Below, one piece after another: positions 9,354 to 18,704 of a stretch of 64,000 bases of DNA. Made by a program: the position numbers and the translations under genes. Numbering within the stretch: the stretch's first letter is position 1; the number at the start of each line of letters is the position of its first letter. The notes under the pieces were generated by a model that had not been told where the DNA came from, searched no databases, and worked only from the letters and a program-made list of their open reading frames with translations. The stretch is from assembly GCF_051201015.1 (NCBI RefSeq), contig NZ_JBPEHI010000011.1. One strand, given 5' to 3'. Origin of the DNA: Petrimonas sulfuriphila. GTDB lineage: Bacteria; Bacteroidota; Bacteroidia; Bacteroidales; Dysgonomonadaceae.

Positions 9354-10220
9354 ATGAGAATAATCCCTAATTCGGAATTTATTGTCAATCCCGATGGCAG
9401 TGTATTTCATCTTCACATCAGGCCCGAGCAACTGTCGGACAAGATCGTGATGATGGGTGACCCTGACCGCGTAACACTGACCGCTTCCTTTTTCGACAGT
9501 ATCGAGTGCGATGTGCGCAGCAGGGAATTCCACACGGTTACAGGCATGTACAAGGGGAAACGTCTTACCGCACTCTCGCACGGCATCGGAACCGATAACA
9601 TTGATATTGTTGTAACAGAGCTGGATGCTTTGGCCAATATCGATTTTCATACCCGAACGGTAAAACCGGAGTTTAGGCAATTGACCATGATCCGCGTGGG
9701 AACATCGGGCGGCATGCAGCCGCACTGCCCTATCGGATCGTATGTGGTCTCCGAAAAATCGATCGGTTTTGACGGGTTGCTTCACTATTATGCCCATTCG
9801 CAGGATGTACGGGAAGAAGATTTTGAAGAAGCCTTTCAGAAACAGGTAAACTGGTCACCCTACCACTGTTCACCCTATGTGGTGAGTGCCGACGAAGAGC
9901 TGGTGGAACGCATCGGATACGACATGATTCGCGGAGTAACCATTTCCGCCATCGGCTTCTATGGCCCACAAGGCAGACACGTGAGGCTGCCCCTTGCTGA
10001 TCCTGAGTTGAATGCAAAAATCGAGTCGTTCCGTTACAGCCATTACTCCATCACCAATTACGAGATGGAAAGTTCGGCCATCGCAGGCTTGGGTAAAATG
10101 ATGGGCCACAAATGCATGACCGTTTGCGCCATCATTGCCAACCGGGTAGCCCTGGAATCGAATGCTGACTACAAAGGATCGATCGAGGATCTAATAAAAG
10201 TTGTACTGGAAAGGATATAA
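9354..10220 (+). CDS. Nucleoside phosphorylase (uridine/purine type)
   Basis: A 288-residue PNP/UDP-family phosphorylase that splits nucleosides with phosphate for salvage. Visible family motifs are MGDPDRV (about residues 34-40), SHGIGTDNIDIV (about 77-88), RVGTSGG (about 112-118) and NYEMESSAI (about 236-244), the last being the ribose-binding Glu-Met-Glu segment. The N-terminal 30 residues (up to HIRPEQLSD) are longer than in E. coli Udp. Substrate, uridine or purine, cannot be decided from motifs alone. It lies 40 bases after floA and 44 before the M16 protease; these links are probably positional. Confidence 0.88.
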   Translation: MRIIPNSEFIVNPDGSVFHLHIRPEQLSDKIVMMGDPDRVTLTASFFDSIECDVRSREFHTVTGMYKGKRLTALSHGIGTDNIDIVVTELDALANIDFHTRTVKPEFRQLTMIRVGTSGGMQPHCPIGSYVVSEKSIGFDGLLHYYAHSQDVREEDFEEAFQKQVNWSPYHCSPYVVSADEELVERIGYDMIRGVTISAIGFYGPQGRHVRLPLADPELNAKIESFRYSHYSITNYEMESSAIAGLGKMMGHKCMTVCAIIANRVALESNADYKGSIEDLIKVVLERI

Positions 10221-10264
10221 CTATCTACGATTGAACAAACCACCTATTTAATTAACAATCAACA

Positions 10265-13063
10265 ATGAAAAAAATTTTATTATTGTCGTTGGTGTTGCTG
10301 GGGATAACAGCAACGGCGCAACAGAATCCACCTCAGCCTATCGATCCGAATGTTCGGAAAGGCATATTGGAAAACGGGTTAACTTACTACATCCGTCAGA
10401 ATAAACTACCTGAAAACCGGGCCGATTTCTACATCGCTCAAAAAGTAGGGTCAATGCAGGAAGAAGACAATCAGTCGGGACTGGCGCATTTTCTGGAGCA
10501 CATGGCATTTAACGGAACAAAAAATTATCCGGGCAAGGATATGCTCAATTACCTACAAGATAACGGAATTAAATTCGGAACAAACATCAACGCATATACC
10601 TCGCTTGATGAAACCGTCTATTTTTTGACCGACGTCCCCACCACCCATGAAAACCTGGTGGACTCGGTGCTTCTCGTCCTTCACGACTGGTCGAATGGCA
10701 TTTTGCTGGAGGACGAAGAGTTGGAAAAAGAACGCGGTGTTATTCGTGAAGAATGGCGTACCGGCGGCGGGGCACAATTCCGGTTGTGGAAAAAGATGCT
10801 TCCCGTAATGTATAAAGACAGCAAATACGCCAATCGCTTGCCTATTGGGAGTATTGATGTTATCAACAACTTCAAGCCCGAAGAAATCCGCGCGTACTAC
10901 AAAAAGTGGTACCGCCCCGATTTACAGGGAATCATCGTTGTGGGTGATTTCGACCTCGACAATATGGAAACCAAAGTAAAGGAGCTTTTCAACAAGATAC
11001 CGGCTCAGGAAAATCCCGCTACCCGCGAATATTTTCCTGTCCCCGATAACGATACGCCCATCGTTTCCATCGCCACCGACCCGGAAGCGACACGTACACA
11101 ACTGATGGTTTTTTACAAACACGAACCCATACCCAACGAAATTAAACTGTCGCAGGCCGGCCTGGTTTTAAATTACATCAAATCGGCTGCAGCTACCATG
11201 ATCAATGAGCGGTTCCAGGAGATGGTTCAAAAACCGAATGCTCCGTTTACCTCTGCTTATGCTTACGACGACGAATATTTTGTAGCCAAGACCAAAGATG
11301 CCTGGACGGTTGTTGGAGGCTCTGCGGATGACAAGATCAAAGACGCAATAGCCGCCATGATTCGCGAAACGGAACGTGTGAGACGCTTCGGTTTCACCGC
11401 TTCGGAATATGAACGTGCCCGTACCAATATCCTGAAACAATACGAAAACGGATATAACAACCGCGATAAAGAGAGGAACAGCCGCTATTCGCAAGAGTAC
11501 GTAAGCAGCTTCATCAACAGCGAACCTATCCCCGGTATTGAGTACGAGTACAACATGATGAACATGATAGCTCCCAACATTCCGGTTGAGGCTATCAACC
11601 AAACTATCGCGCAGCTTATCGGCGATAAAAACATGGTCATCTCTGTATCAGGTCCTGAAAAGGAAGGGTTGGTTTATCCAACGGAGGACGAACTTGTTGC
11701 GGCAATCAACAACGTGAAGAGTGAAAAGATTGAAGCCTACGTAGAAGAAGTATCCAACGAACCGCTTATCGCGACGCCTCCCACACCCGGAAAGATCGCA
11801 CTAGTGGAAAAAAATGAAGCGCTGGACGCAACGGTCTGGACGCTTCAGAATGGCATGAAAGTAATCCTGAAAACTACCGATTTTAAGGACGACCAGATTG
11901 TCATGACCGGATCCAGTACCGGCGGATATTCACAATATGCCGTACAGGATCCGATCAACGCAAGAATGATGAACAACATCATCACGTTGGGGGGGGTAGG
12001 TAATTTCAGTGCCACTCATCTGACAAAAGCGCTTGCCGGAAAAACGGCATCGGCCCGGCCAGGTGTTTCGCTTACCACACAAGATTTCAACGGTTCGTCT
12101 TCCATAAAGGATTTTGAGACCATGCTTCAACTGGTATATCTCTATTTCACAGCTCCCCGAAGCGACGACGATGCCTTCCAATCGTTTATTCAACGCATGG
12201 AAACACAGTTAAAAAATCAGGAAGCCGAACCGATGGTGGCCTTCAGTGATGCAGCGACGAAAGCTCTTTATGGCGACAATCCGCTGACAAAACGCACCAA
12301 AGTGGAGGACTTGGCAGGGATAGATTACAAACGCATCATGGAAATGTACAAACAACTGTTCCGTAATCCCGGCAGTTTTGTTTTCACGTTTGTCGGTAAT
12401 ATCGATGAGGCAAAGGTGAAACCTGTTATCGAGCAATACCTCGCTTCGCTTCCGGGAAAAGCCGTGAAAGGTGAATTTATCCATGTACCGATGGATTACC
12501 TGAAAGGAAAGTCGGAAAACATCTTCCAACGTGAAATGCAAAATCCCAAAGCATCGGTATTCATTGCTTCCACAGGAAACATGGAACGCAGCCAGAAGAA
12601 TACCCTGCTGATGAGTATTTTTGACCAGATTCTTGACATCGTTTACACCGAAAAAATCCGTGAAGATGAAGGAGGAACTTATGGCGTTTATACACAAGGC
12701 GGCATTTCACGCTATCCGAAGGGTCAAAGTACATTGCAGATTGTTTACGATACGGACCCGACCAAAATGGAAAACCTGAATGCCATCATCCATCGCGAAC
12801 TGAAATCAATAGCCGACAACGGTCCCCGCGCCGAGGATTTCAGCAAAGTGAAAGAATATATGTTGAAGCAGTACAACGAAAACCTGAAGGAAAACAGTTA
12901 CTGGATGAACGTGCTCGACACCAACTATTTTTATGGAGAAGACAATCACTCCAATTATTTAACGATATTGAATTCCATTACAGCAAACGACGTGAAAAAC
13001 TTTGTGAAAGAATTCCTGTCGCAAGGCAACGAGGCTGTCGTGGTGATGTTACCGAAGGAATAA
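10265..13063 (+). CDS. M16 family zinc peptidase (two-domain, periplasmic)
   Basis: A 932-residue exported peptidase with a signal peptide (about residues 1-19, ending TATAQ). The inverted zinc motif HFLEH lies at 75-79 (His75, His79 ligands, Glu78 catalytic), and the third ligand is in the ELEKERGVIREEW stretch near 153-162. A second, catalytically silent M16 half fills the C-terminal half, as in PqqL/pitrilysin-like proteins. Family members degrade peptides in the periplasm; the substrate here is unknown. Full length and intact. The coding strand has a run of seven G at about 11990 that keeps frame. Confidence 0.93.
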   Translation: MKKILLLSLVLLGITATAQQNPPQPIDPNVRKGILENGLTYYIRQNKLPENRADFYIAQKVGSMQEEDNQSGLAHFLEHMAFNGTKNYPGKDMLNYLQDNGIKFGTNINAYTSLDETVYFLTDVPTTHENLVDSVLLVLHDWSNGILLEDEELEKERGVIREEWRTGGGAQFRLWKKMLPVMYKDSKYANRLPIGSIDVINNFKPEEIRAYYKKWYRPDLQGIIVVGDFDLDNMETKVKELFNKIPAQENPATREYFPVPDNDTPIVSIATDPEATRTQLMVFYKHEPIPNEIKLSQAGLVLNYIKSAAATMINERFQEMVQKPNAPFTSAYAYDDEYFVAKTKDAWTVVGGSADDKIKDAIAAMIRETERVRRFGFTASEYERARTNILKQYENGYNNRDKERNSRYSQEYVSSFINSEPIPGIEYEYNMMNMIAPNIPVEAINQTIAQLIGDKNMVISVSGPEKEGLVYPTEDELVAAINNVKSEKIEAYVEEVSNEPLIATPPTPGKIALVEKNEALDATVWTLQNGMKVILKTTDFKDDQIVMTGSSTGGYSQYAVQDPINARMMNNIITLGGVGNFSATHLTKALAGKTASARPGVSLTTQDFNGSSSIKDFETMLQLVYLYFTAPRSDDDAFQSFIQRMETQLKNQEAEPMVAFSDAATKALYGDNPLTKRTKVEDLAGIDYKRIMEMYKQLFRNPGSFVFTFVGNIDEAKVKPVIEQYLASLPGKAVKGEFIHVPMDYLKGKSENIFQREMQNPKASVFIASTGNMERSQKNTLLMSIFDQILDIVYTEKIREDEGGTYGVYTQGGISRYPKGQSTLQIVYDTDPTKMENLNAIIHRELKSIADNGPRAEDFSKVKEYMLKQYNENLKENSYWMNVLDTNYFYGEDNHSNYLTILNSITANDVKNFVKEFLSQGNEAVVVMLPKE

Positions 13064-13093
13064 TCGGGACACGAAAGCTTTGAACTTTATATG

Positions 13094-13124
13094 TGTAGAG
13101 ACGGTGTGCGACACCGTCTCTACA
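13094..13124 (+). terminator. Strong palindrome, likely terminator between M16 and copA
   Basis: A perfect 14-bp stem (13094-13107 with 13111-13124) and a 3-base loop, followed on the plus strand by a T-rich stretch (13125-13136). It sits between two convergent genes, right after the M16 stop and touching the copA stop. The arms begin GTAGAGACG, a form that also occurs as a dispersed palindromic repeat in many genomes, so it may be a repeat element serving as terminator. Confidence 0.75.
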
Positions 13125-15341
13125 TTATTTTTTCCACTTCAACCTTAAACTGTTGGTCACAACGCTCACGCTGCTCAGTGCCATGGCTGCTCCGGCAATC
13201 ATCGGATTAAGCAAAAAACCGTTTACGGGATAGAGTATCCCCGCAGCAATGGGAATGCCGATAATGTTATAGATAAATGCCCAGAACAGGTTCTGACGAA
13301 TAGTTTGAACGGTTTGGCGGGATAATCGGATGGCCTGCGGAATTTTAGTCAAATCAGACGAAATAATGGTCATTTTTGCCACATCCATGGCAATGTCGCT
13401 GCCCTGCCCCATAGCAATGCTCACATCAGCCTGTGCAAGAGCGGCGCTGTCGTTGATGCCGTCGCCCACCATAGCCACAACTTTTTCCTGTTGTTGCAAC
13501 TCTTTTACAAATTCCGATTTTTCCTGCGGTAACACCTCCGCTTTGTAGTGCCTGATTCCGGTTTGCCCGGCGATGGCTTTGGATGTTGCTACGTTATCGC
13601 CTGTGAGCATATACATTTCGATACCCATTTCCTGCATCTTTCGGATAGCCGTAACTGATGTCTCCTTAATTTTATCGGAAATTGCCAGAACAGCCAAGGC
13701 TTTTTTGTTATCGGCAAACCAAATGATGGTTTTAGCCAATTGGCCCCACTCATCGGATTTAGCCTGTAACTCCTGCGAAATATAGATATTATTTTCCGAC
13801 ATCAGTTTTCGGTTTCCCGCAAAATACATTTTATCATTAACAATACCTTTTACTCCTCTTCCCGTAAGACTTTCGAAGCCGGAAACCAAAATCTCCTTAC
13901 CATTTTCCAAATGCGCAACAACAGCATCAGCCAGCGGATGTTCTGATTGCTGTTCCAAAGCCATAAGCAAGGCTTTTGCAGACTCATCCATCCAGAGTTC
14001 ATCTGTAACTTGCGGTTTACCTTCGGTAATGGTTCCGGTTTTATCCAATACAACGGCATTCACTTTTTGTGACAATTCCAGACTTTCAGCATCTTTTATC
14101 AGTATACCCTTTTCGGCACCTTTTCCCACCCCAACCATAATAGCGGTTGGTGTTGCCAGCCCCAGCGCACAAGGACAGGCAATAACCAGTACAGTAACAA
14201 AAGCCAGTAGCGCGTGTGTGAGCGCATTGTCTCCTCCAAAAATTAACCAAACGATAAACGTAATGATCGCGATTCCTATAACTACCGGCACAAATATACC
14301 TGCAATTTTGTCTACCAGTTTCTGTACCGGAGCTTTGCTGCCTTGTGCGTCTTGCACCATTTTAATAATGTGTGCCAACATTGTTTCTTTACCTACTTTA
14401 TCGGCCCTAAACCTGAAACTGCCCTTTTGATTGATCGTTCCGGCAAACACTTTTTCTCCTTTTACCTTACGCACGGACATCGGCTCTCCGCTTAACATAC
14501 TTTCGTCAACAAACGAGTCACCCGAAATTACCGTGCCGTCCACGGCAATTTTTTCTCCCGGTTTCACCTGCACGATTTCACCAACCGCCAACTTTTCGAT
14601 AGCTATCTCAACCTGATTATTATCGTCACGAATAACAGTGACCGTTTTCGGCTGTAAACCCATCAGTTTTTTTAATGCAGACGAAGTACTGCCTTTGGCT
14701 TTTTCTTCCAACAGCCGCCCCAACAAAATAAAAGCGATAATTACCGCTGCGGCTTCAAAATAAACATGACCTTCCAATCCTTTGCTCTGCCAGAATTCGG
14801 GAAAAAGCATATTGAAGAGACTGAAAACGTACGCTGTCCCCGTACTTAATGCCACAAGTGTATCCATATTAGCAGTACGATGCCTGGTCTGCTTCCAAGC
14901 AGTAATGAAAAAATCTCTTCCCAGCCACAAAACCACCGGTGTTGCAAAAGCCCACATGATAAGGTCAGCATATGGAATGTTCATCAAAAACATCCCTACA
15001 ATCACAACCGGTAGGGATAATATCAATGCCCAGACAGTTTTGTTTTTTAGTTGTCTATAATTCTTTTCATGAATTTCATCGAGCAGATCCTGTTGATTTT
15101 CTTCTTCGAGAACCAAGTCGTAACCGATGGATTGAACGGCTTTTTGAATACCTTCAGCATCTATCTCACCGGGTTGAAAATCTACCAGTGCAGTTGCTGT
15201 AGCAAAATTCACGGCAGCATTTTTCACACCCTTCAGTGATTTGAGTTTGTTTTCTACGCCTGCAGCACAACCGGCACAGGTCATTTGTAGAACGGGAAAA
15301 TTCTTTTGTATAGATTGATTTTCGTTTGTTGCCATAACCAT
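13125..15341 (-). CDS. copA: Copper-exporting P1B-type ATPase
   Basis: A 738-residue inner-membrane ATPase that pumps Cu(I) out of the cytoplasm. It has a single N-terminal heavy-metal domain with MTCAGC (Cys22, Cys25), about eight membrane helices, the intramembrane CPC motif (ACPCALG, near residue 390), the phosphorylation site DKTGT (near 432), the SEHPLA nucleotide-domain motif and the GDGIND hinge (near 626). ATGs at 15341 and 15335 are both possible. The HMA-AraC regulator ends 78 bases upstream on the same strand, which suggests metal-responsive control. All key residues are present. Confidence 0.96.
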   Translation of the reverse strand: MVMATNENQSIQKNFPVLQMTCAGCAAGVENKLKSLKGVKNAAVNFATATALVDFQPGEIDAEGIQKAVQSIGYDLVLEEENQQDLLDEIHEKNYRQLKNKTVWALILSLPVVIVGMFLMNIPYADLIMWAFATPVVLWLGRDFFITAWKQTRHRTANMDTLVALSTGTAYVFSLFNMLFPEFWQSKGLEGHVYFEAAAVIIAFILLGRLLEEKAKGSTSSALKKLMGLQPKTVTVIRDDNNQVEIAIEKLAVGEIVQVKPGEKIAVDGTVISGDSFVDESMLSGEPMSVRKVKGEKVFAGTINQKGSFRFRADKVGKETMLAHIIKMVQDAQGSKAPVQKLVDKIAGIFVPVVIGIAIITFIVWLIFGGDNALTHALLAFVTVLVIACPCALGLATPTAIMVGVGKGAEKGILIKDAESLELSQKVNAVVLDKTGTITEGKPQVTDELWMDESAKALLMALEQQSEHPLADAVVAHLENGKEILVSGFESLTGRGVKGIVNDKMYFAGNRKLMSENNIYISQELQAKSDEWGQLAKTIIWFADNKKALAVLAISDKIKETSVTAIRKMQEMGIEMYMLTGDNVATSKAIAGQTGIRHYKAEVLPQEKSEFVKELQQQEKVVAMVGDGINDSAALAQADVSIAMGQGSDIAMDVAKMTIISSDLTKIPQAIRLSRQTVQTIRQNLFWAFIYNIIGIPIAAGILYPVNGFLLNPMIAGAAMALSSVSVVTNSLRLKWKK

Positions 15342-15419
15342 TTCTTTTTAAGTAGAATGCAAAATTAGCAACAAAAGTTCAATAGAGTATTGCAGTTTTT
15401 TTGAATAGATTTGTAAGAT

Positions 15420-15980
15420 TTACACTTCGTCGAGCGGTTTCCTTTTTATTTCTCTAATTTGTTTAAAATGGCCGGGGGTAAGGCCTGTCACTCTTTTAAA
15501 CTGATTGCTCAGGTAAGCAACACTTGAATAATTGAGTCGATAAGCGATCTCACTGAGTGATAGTTCGTCGTAAACCAGCAATTCTTTTACCTTTTCGATT
15601 TTTTGTGCGATAAAATATTTTTCGATGGTGGTGCCTTCCACTTCAGAGAAAAGATTGGACAGGTAGCTGTAATCGTGATTAAGTTCTTCACTCAACATGT
15701 CGGAAAGATTTGTCTGCAGATGACTGTTTTTGCGATGCACCAAATCGATAATAACATTTTTTATTTTCTCAATAATACGGCTTTTCCGGTCATCGATCAG
15801 TTCAAAACCCAACGGTTCAATTGCTGCACGAACTTTCTCTTTCTGCTCGTCAGACAATTCTTCTTCAAGCAAAACTTCACCCAACACAACGTCTTTCGGG
15901 TTGAAACCCAATTTTTCCATTTCGTTGTGAACTACCATCACACAACGATTACAAACCATATTTTTTACATATAGTTTCAT
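15420..15980 (-). CDS. Fusion of a heavy-metal-type domain with an AraC DNA-binding domain
   Basis: A 186-residue protein in two parts. Residues 1-70 read as a short ferredoxin-like HMA domain with MVCNRC (Cys10, Cys13) in the metal-binding loop. Residues about 90-178 are an AraC/XylS double helix-turn-helix (LSEIAYRLNYSSVAYLSNQF, then TGLTPGHFKQ). The middle holds a Tyr/Asn-rich segment (HDYSYLSNLFSEVEG). The CxxC domain in place of a sugar-binding domain, together with copA directly downstream, suggests a copper-sensing regulator of copA; this is inference. The MFS gene ends 13 bases upstream, so it may be read from that transcript too. Confidence 0.86.
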   Translation of the reverse strand: MKLYVKNMVCNRCVMVVHNEMEKLGFNPKDVVLGEVLLEEELSDEQKEKVRAAIEPLGFELIDDRKSRIIEKIKNVIIDLVHRKNSHLQTNLSDMLSEELNHDYSYLSNLFSEVEGTTIEKYFIAQKIEKVKELLVYDELSLSEIAYRLNYSSVAYLSNQFKRVTGLTPGHFKQIREIKRKPLDEV

Positions 15981-15993
15981 AAATTTCTGAAGT

Positions 15994-17286
15994 TTAGTTT
16001 AGAATCACACCATCACCATCACCATCCTCTTTCCCTGTCGCCAAGTCACCCTGTCGCCCTGTCTCACTTTCGTGTTTGTATTGAAAGAAAACCATGAACA
16101 AAAATGCTACCAATAGTGAATACCCGGCAAAAACATACCACGAGTTCGGCCAACCGACCAAATCAACCACCTTTCCTGCAGCATATGAACCGATGAAAGC
16201 TCCGAAACCGTTGGTCATAATCATAAAAACTCCCTGAGCACTCGATCGGATGGCAGGCCGCGTAACTTTTTCAACATACAGTGAGCCCGAAATATTGAAA
16301 AAATCGAATGCCACCCCATAAATCAGCATAGAAAGAATCAGCATCCAAACACCGCCTCCGGGATCACCGGCTCCCAATAATCCAAATCTCAACACCCAGG
16401 CAAACATACTTATCAGCATAACGGTTTTAATGCCGTAACGTTTCAAAAAGAATGGGATAAGCAAGATGCACAAAGTTTCAGACATTTGCGAAAGTGAGAT
16501 GAGAATATTGGCATGTTCCACTCCGAAAGTTCCTGAAAATTTGGGAATGTTGCCGAAATAATTGGTAAGATAATCGTTGGCGAAAGCATTGGTGATCTGC
16601 AACGCGATACCCAAACACATGGAAAACAGGAAGAAAACTGCCATCTGTCGGTGCTTGAAAAGTGCAAAAGCACGTAATCCCAGTTTATCGATCAAAGACC
16701 TATTTTCAGATTCTTTGTTTACAGGACAATTGGGAAGCGTAAAGGCGTAAATTCCAAGCACAAGCGAGAGTATTGCTGAAAAATAAAGCTGATACGATGT
16801 TTTGGATAATTGAAAGCCATCTATGCGAATTAAATCCACAGCAATCATCGATACTATAAAACCCACAGTTCCCCAAACACGAATAGGCGGGAACGACTTC
16901 ACCGTTTCCAATCCACAAGAGGTCAACGATGTGTATGCCACTGAATTAGATAATGCAATAGTGGGCATATAAAACATAACCGACAGCAAAACATAGGTAT
17001 ATAATGGAGCATACTCCGTTTGCGGTGCAGCCAAAAAAAGGAAAAACCCGGCAATCAGATGAGAAATACCGAGTAATTTTTGTGCCGGGATCCATCGGTC
17101 GGCAATCACACCCATTACACCAGGCATAAAAAGCGATGCAATACCCATAGTGGCAAAAAAACTCCCGATTTGCACACCCGTAAACTTCAATCCACCACCA
17201 AGATATGCACCTAACGAAATTAGCCACGCTCCCCAAATGGCGTATTGGAGAAAGTTCATCACGATGAGTCTGATTTTTATGTTCAT
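15994..17286 (-). CDS. MFS permease of the nucleoside:H+ symporter type
   Basis: A 430-residue inner-membrane transporter with about twelve hydrophobic segments. The N-terminus (LIVMNFLQYAIWGAWLISLG) and the PPIRVWGTVGFI loop near residues 133-144 match the NupG/XapB nucleoside symporter group, which imports nucleosides with protons. The C-terminal tail after helix 12 is Asp/Gly-rich (GKEDGDGDG, encoded by a GAT/GGT repeat near 16008-16024), an unusual low-complexity end. The substrate is inferred from family resemblance. It is separated by 13 bases from the downstream regulator. Confidence 0.82.
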   Translation of the reverse strand: MNIKIRLIVMNFLQYAIWGAWLISLGAYLGGGLKFTGVQIGSFFATMGIASLFMPGVMGVIADRWIPAQKLLGISHLIAGFFLFLAAPQTEYAPLYTYVLLSVMFYMPTIALSNSVAYTSLTSCGLETVKSFPPIRVWGTVGFIVSMIAVDLIRIDGFQLSKTSYQLYFSAILSLVLGIYAFTLPNCPVNKESENRSLIDKLGLRAFALFKHRQMAVFFLFSMCLGIALQITNAFANDYLTNYFGNIPKFSGTFGVEHANILISLSQMSETLCILLIPFFLKRYGIKTVMLISMFAWVLRFGLLGAGDPGGGVWMLILSMLIYGVAFDFFNISGSLYVEKVTRPAIRSSAQGVFMIMTNGFGAFIGSYAAGKVVDLVGWPNSWYVFAGYSLLVAFLFMVFFQYKHESETGRQGDLATGKEDGDGDGVILN

Positions 17287-17342
17287 GATTTAAATGTTTG
17301 ATATTTTAGGTAGAGACCCGGCAGTCCAGTCTCTTCTATGTA

Positions 17343-18704
17343 CTATCGTTTCAGCCACGGCGCCGGATTTAGCTTGGTGGTTTTTTGCCACAACTGAAAA
17401 TGCATGGTTGCTACACCGGTGTCCGGATCGGTATAAATTCTGCCCAGTGACTGACCAGACTTTAGTTTATCGCCCGATTTTACAAACAGATCGTAAATAT
17501 TGCCATAAAATGTGTAATAATCTCCGTGACGGACAATCACACAGGTGTTGTAACCGGGAACGGAGAACACTTTCGAGACCTCACCCTCAAACACCGCACG
17601 GATATTGGCGCCTTGTTGCGCCTGAATATCAATACCATTACTATTGGTGGTAACGTTCCATTCGCTGTGTTTTCGCTGTCCGAAACTTCCCACAATGGAT
17701 GCCGTTCCAGTAACAGGCATAGGCAGATTTCCGCGATTAGACACAAAATTCTTAGAAAGATTGAACGTTTCGTCAGCTGTTGTTGCCGATTCTATTTTCG
17801 GTTCAGGTTGCTTGACGGCAGGTTTTACGTCCTCGGTTTTATCCGGTTCTTTTCTAGCCAGTTCCTCGGTTTTTCTTCCTTTCTCTGCTTCTCGGCGCAC
17901 ACGGGCAGCAACCTCTTCGGCCTTTCGTTTTCTCTCGGCTTCAGCCGCCAAACGACGGGCTTCAGCTTCCCTTTCCTGACGGGCAACCTCTTCAGCAATC
18001 AACTTTTCGATCTGGGCATCTAGTTTTCGGGCTTGCTGCTGCTTATCCTGGAGCATCCTCTGCAACTCCCTTTGTTTTCCTCGTGCTTCGGTCATTTCAG
18101 ACTGACGGACGTGTTCTTCTTCCTGCAACCGGAGCTGTTCCGCTTTCAAGGCATCCAGCGCAGCCTGTTTGCCGGTCCGGGCTTTGGCAAGCTCATCTTT
18201 TCGAGCGCTTAACTGTACATTTTGTTGCTTGATCTCTTCGGCCTGACTTTTGCGCCATTTAGAATAATCACGCAGGTATTGCATCCTGCGCAACGATTCA
18301 CCCAACGATTTTCCGGAAAGGACAAAAAACAACTCGTTCTGCCTACTTCGGCTGGCCTGCATCACACGAACAGCTTTTGCGTAGCTCTCCTGTTTCTGTT
18401 TTAACGATTCACCCAGCCGATTTATTTCCGATTCTAACCGCAATTGCTCCCTCTCCAACGCTGCAATTTCCTGGTTTTGCAGTGTCATCATCTCTTTCCG
18501 GGAAGCAATCTGTTTGTTTATAAGGTTAATGCGCTGAAGGAGGGTAATGGTTTCTTTTTTTACATCGAGGAAGAGTTTGTTGGTGCTTTTGATCTCTTCC
18601 AACAACATCTTCTGTTGCTTCTGGAGCTGATCGATTTGCGGAGTTTGCGAGAAAAGAGTACTCGCAAGCGTCAGAAACAATCCTATCGTAAAAACTCTCC
18701 TCAT
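17343..18704 (-). CDS. EnvC-like murein hydrolase activator (degenerate LytM domain)
   Basis: A 453-residue exported protein with a signal peptide (about residues 1-20), a long coiled coil (about 25-250), a charged Glu/Lys/Pro linker and a C-terminal M23/LytM domain (about 345-450). Active M23 enzymes have H-x(n)-D and HxH zinc ligands; here the first is in an SNGIDIQ segment (His replaced by Asn) and the second reads TMHFQL (first His replaced by Thr). The domain thus looks non-catalytic, as in EnvC/NlpD, which activate amidases during cell division. The start is the ATG at 18704, which overlaps the DUF4292 TGA by one base (TGATG); a TTG at 18707 also exists. Confidence 0.85.
   Translation of the reverse strand: MRRVFTIGLFLTLASTLFSQTPQIDQLQKQQKMLLEEIKSTNKLFLDVKKETITLLQRINLINKQIASRKEMMTLQNQEIAALEREQLRLESEINRLGESLKQKQESYAKAVRVMQASRSRQNELFFVLSGKSLGESLRRMQYLRDYSKWRKSQAEEIKQQNVQLSARKDELAKARTGKQAALDALKAEQLRLQEEEHVRQSEMTEARGKQRELQRMLQDKQQQARKLDAQIEKLIAEEVARQEREAEARRLAAEAERKRKAEEVAARVRREAEKGRKTEELARKEPDKTEDVKPAVKQPEPKIESATTADETFNLSKNFVSNRGNLPMPVTGTASIVGSFGQRKHSEWNVTTNSNGIDIQAQQGANIRAVFEGEVSKVFSVPGYNTCVIVRHGDYYTFYGNIYDLFVKSGDKLKSGQSLGRIYTDPDTGVATMHFQLWQKTTKLNPAPWLKR

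Noticed and set aside
9213..9797. A 194-codon minus-strand frame spanning floA and the phosphorylase
   Set aside because: Antisense to two firm genes, without start signals or motifs.
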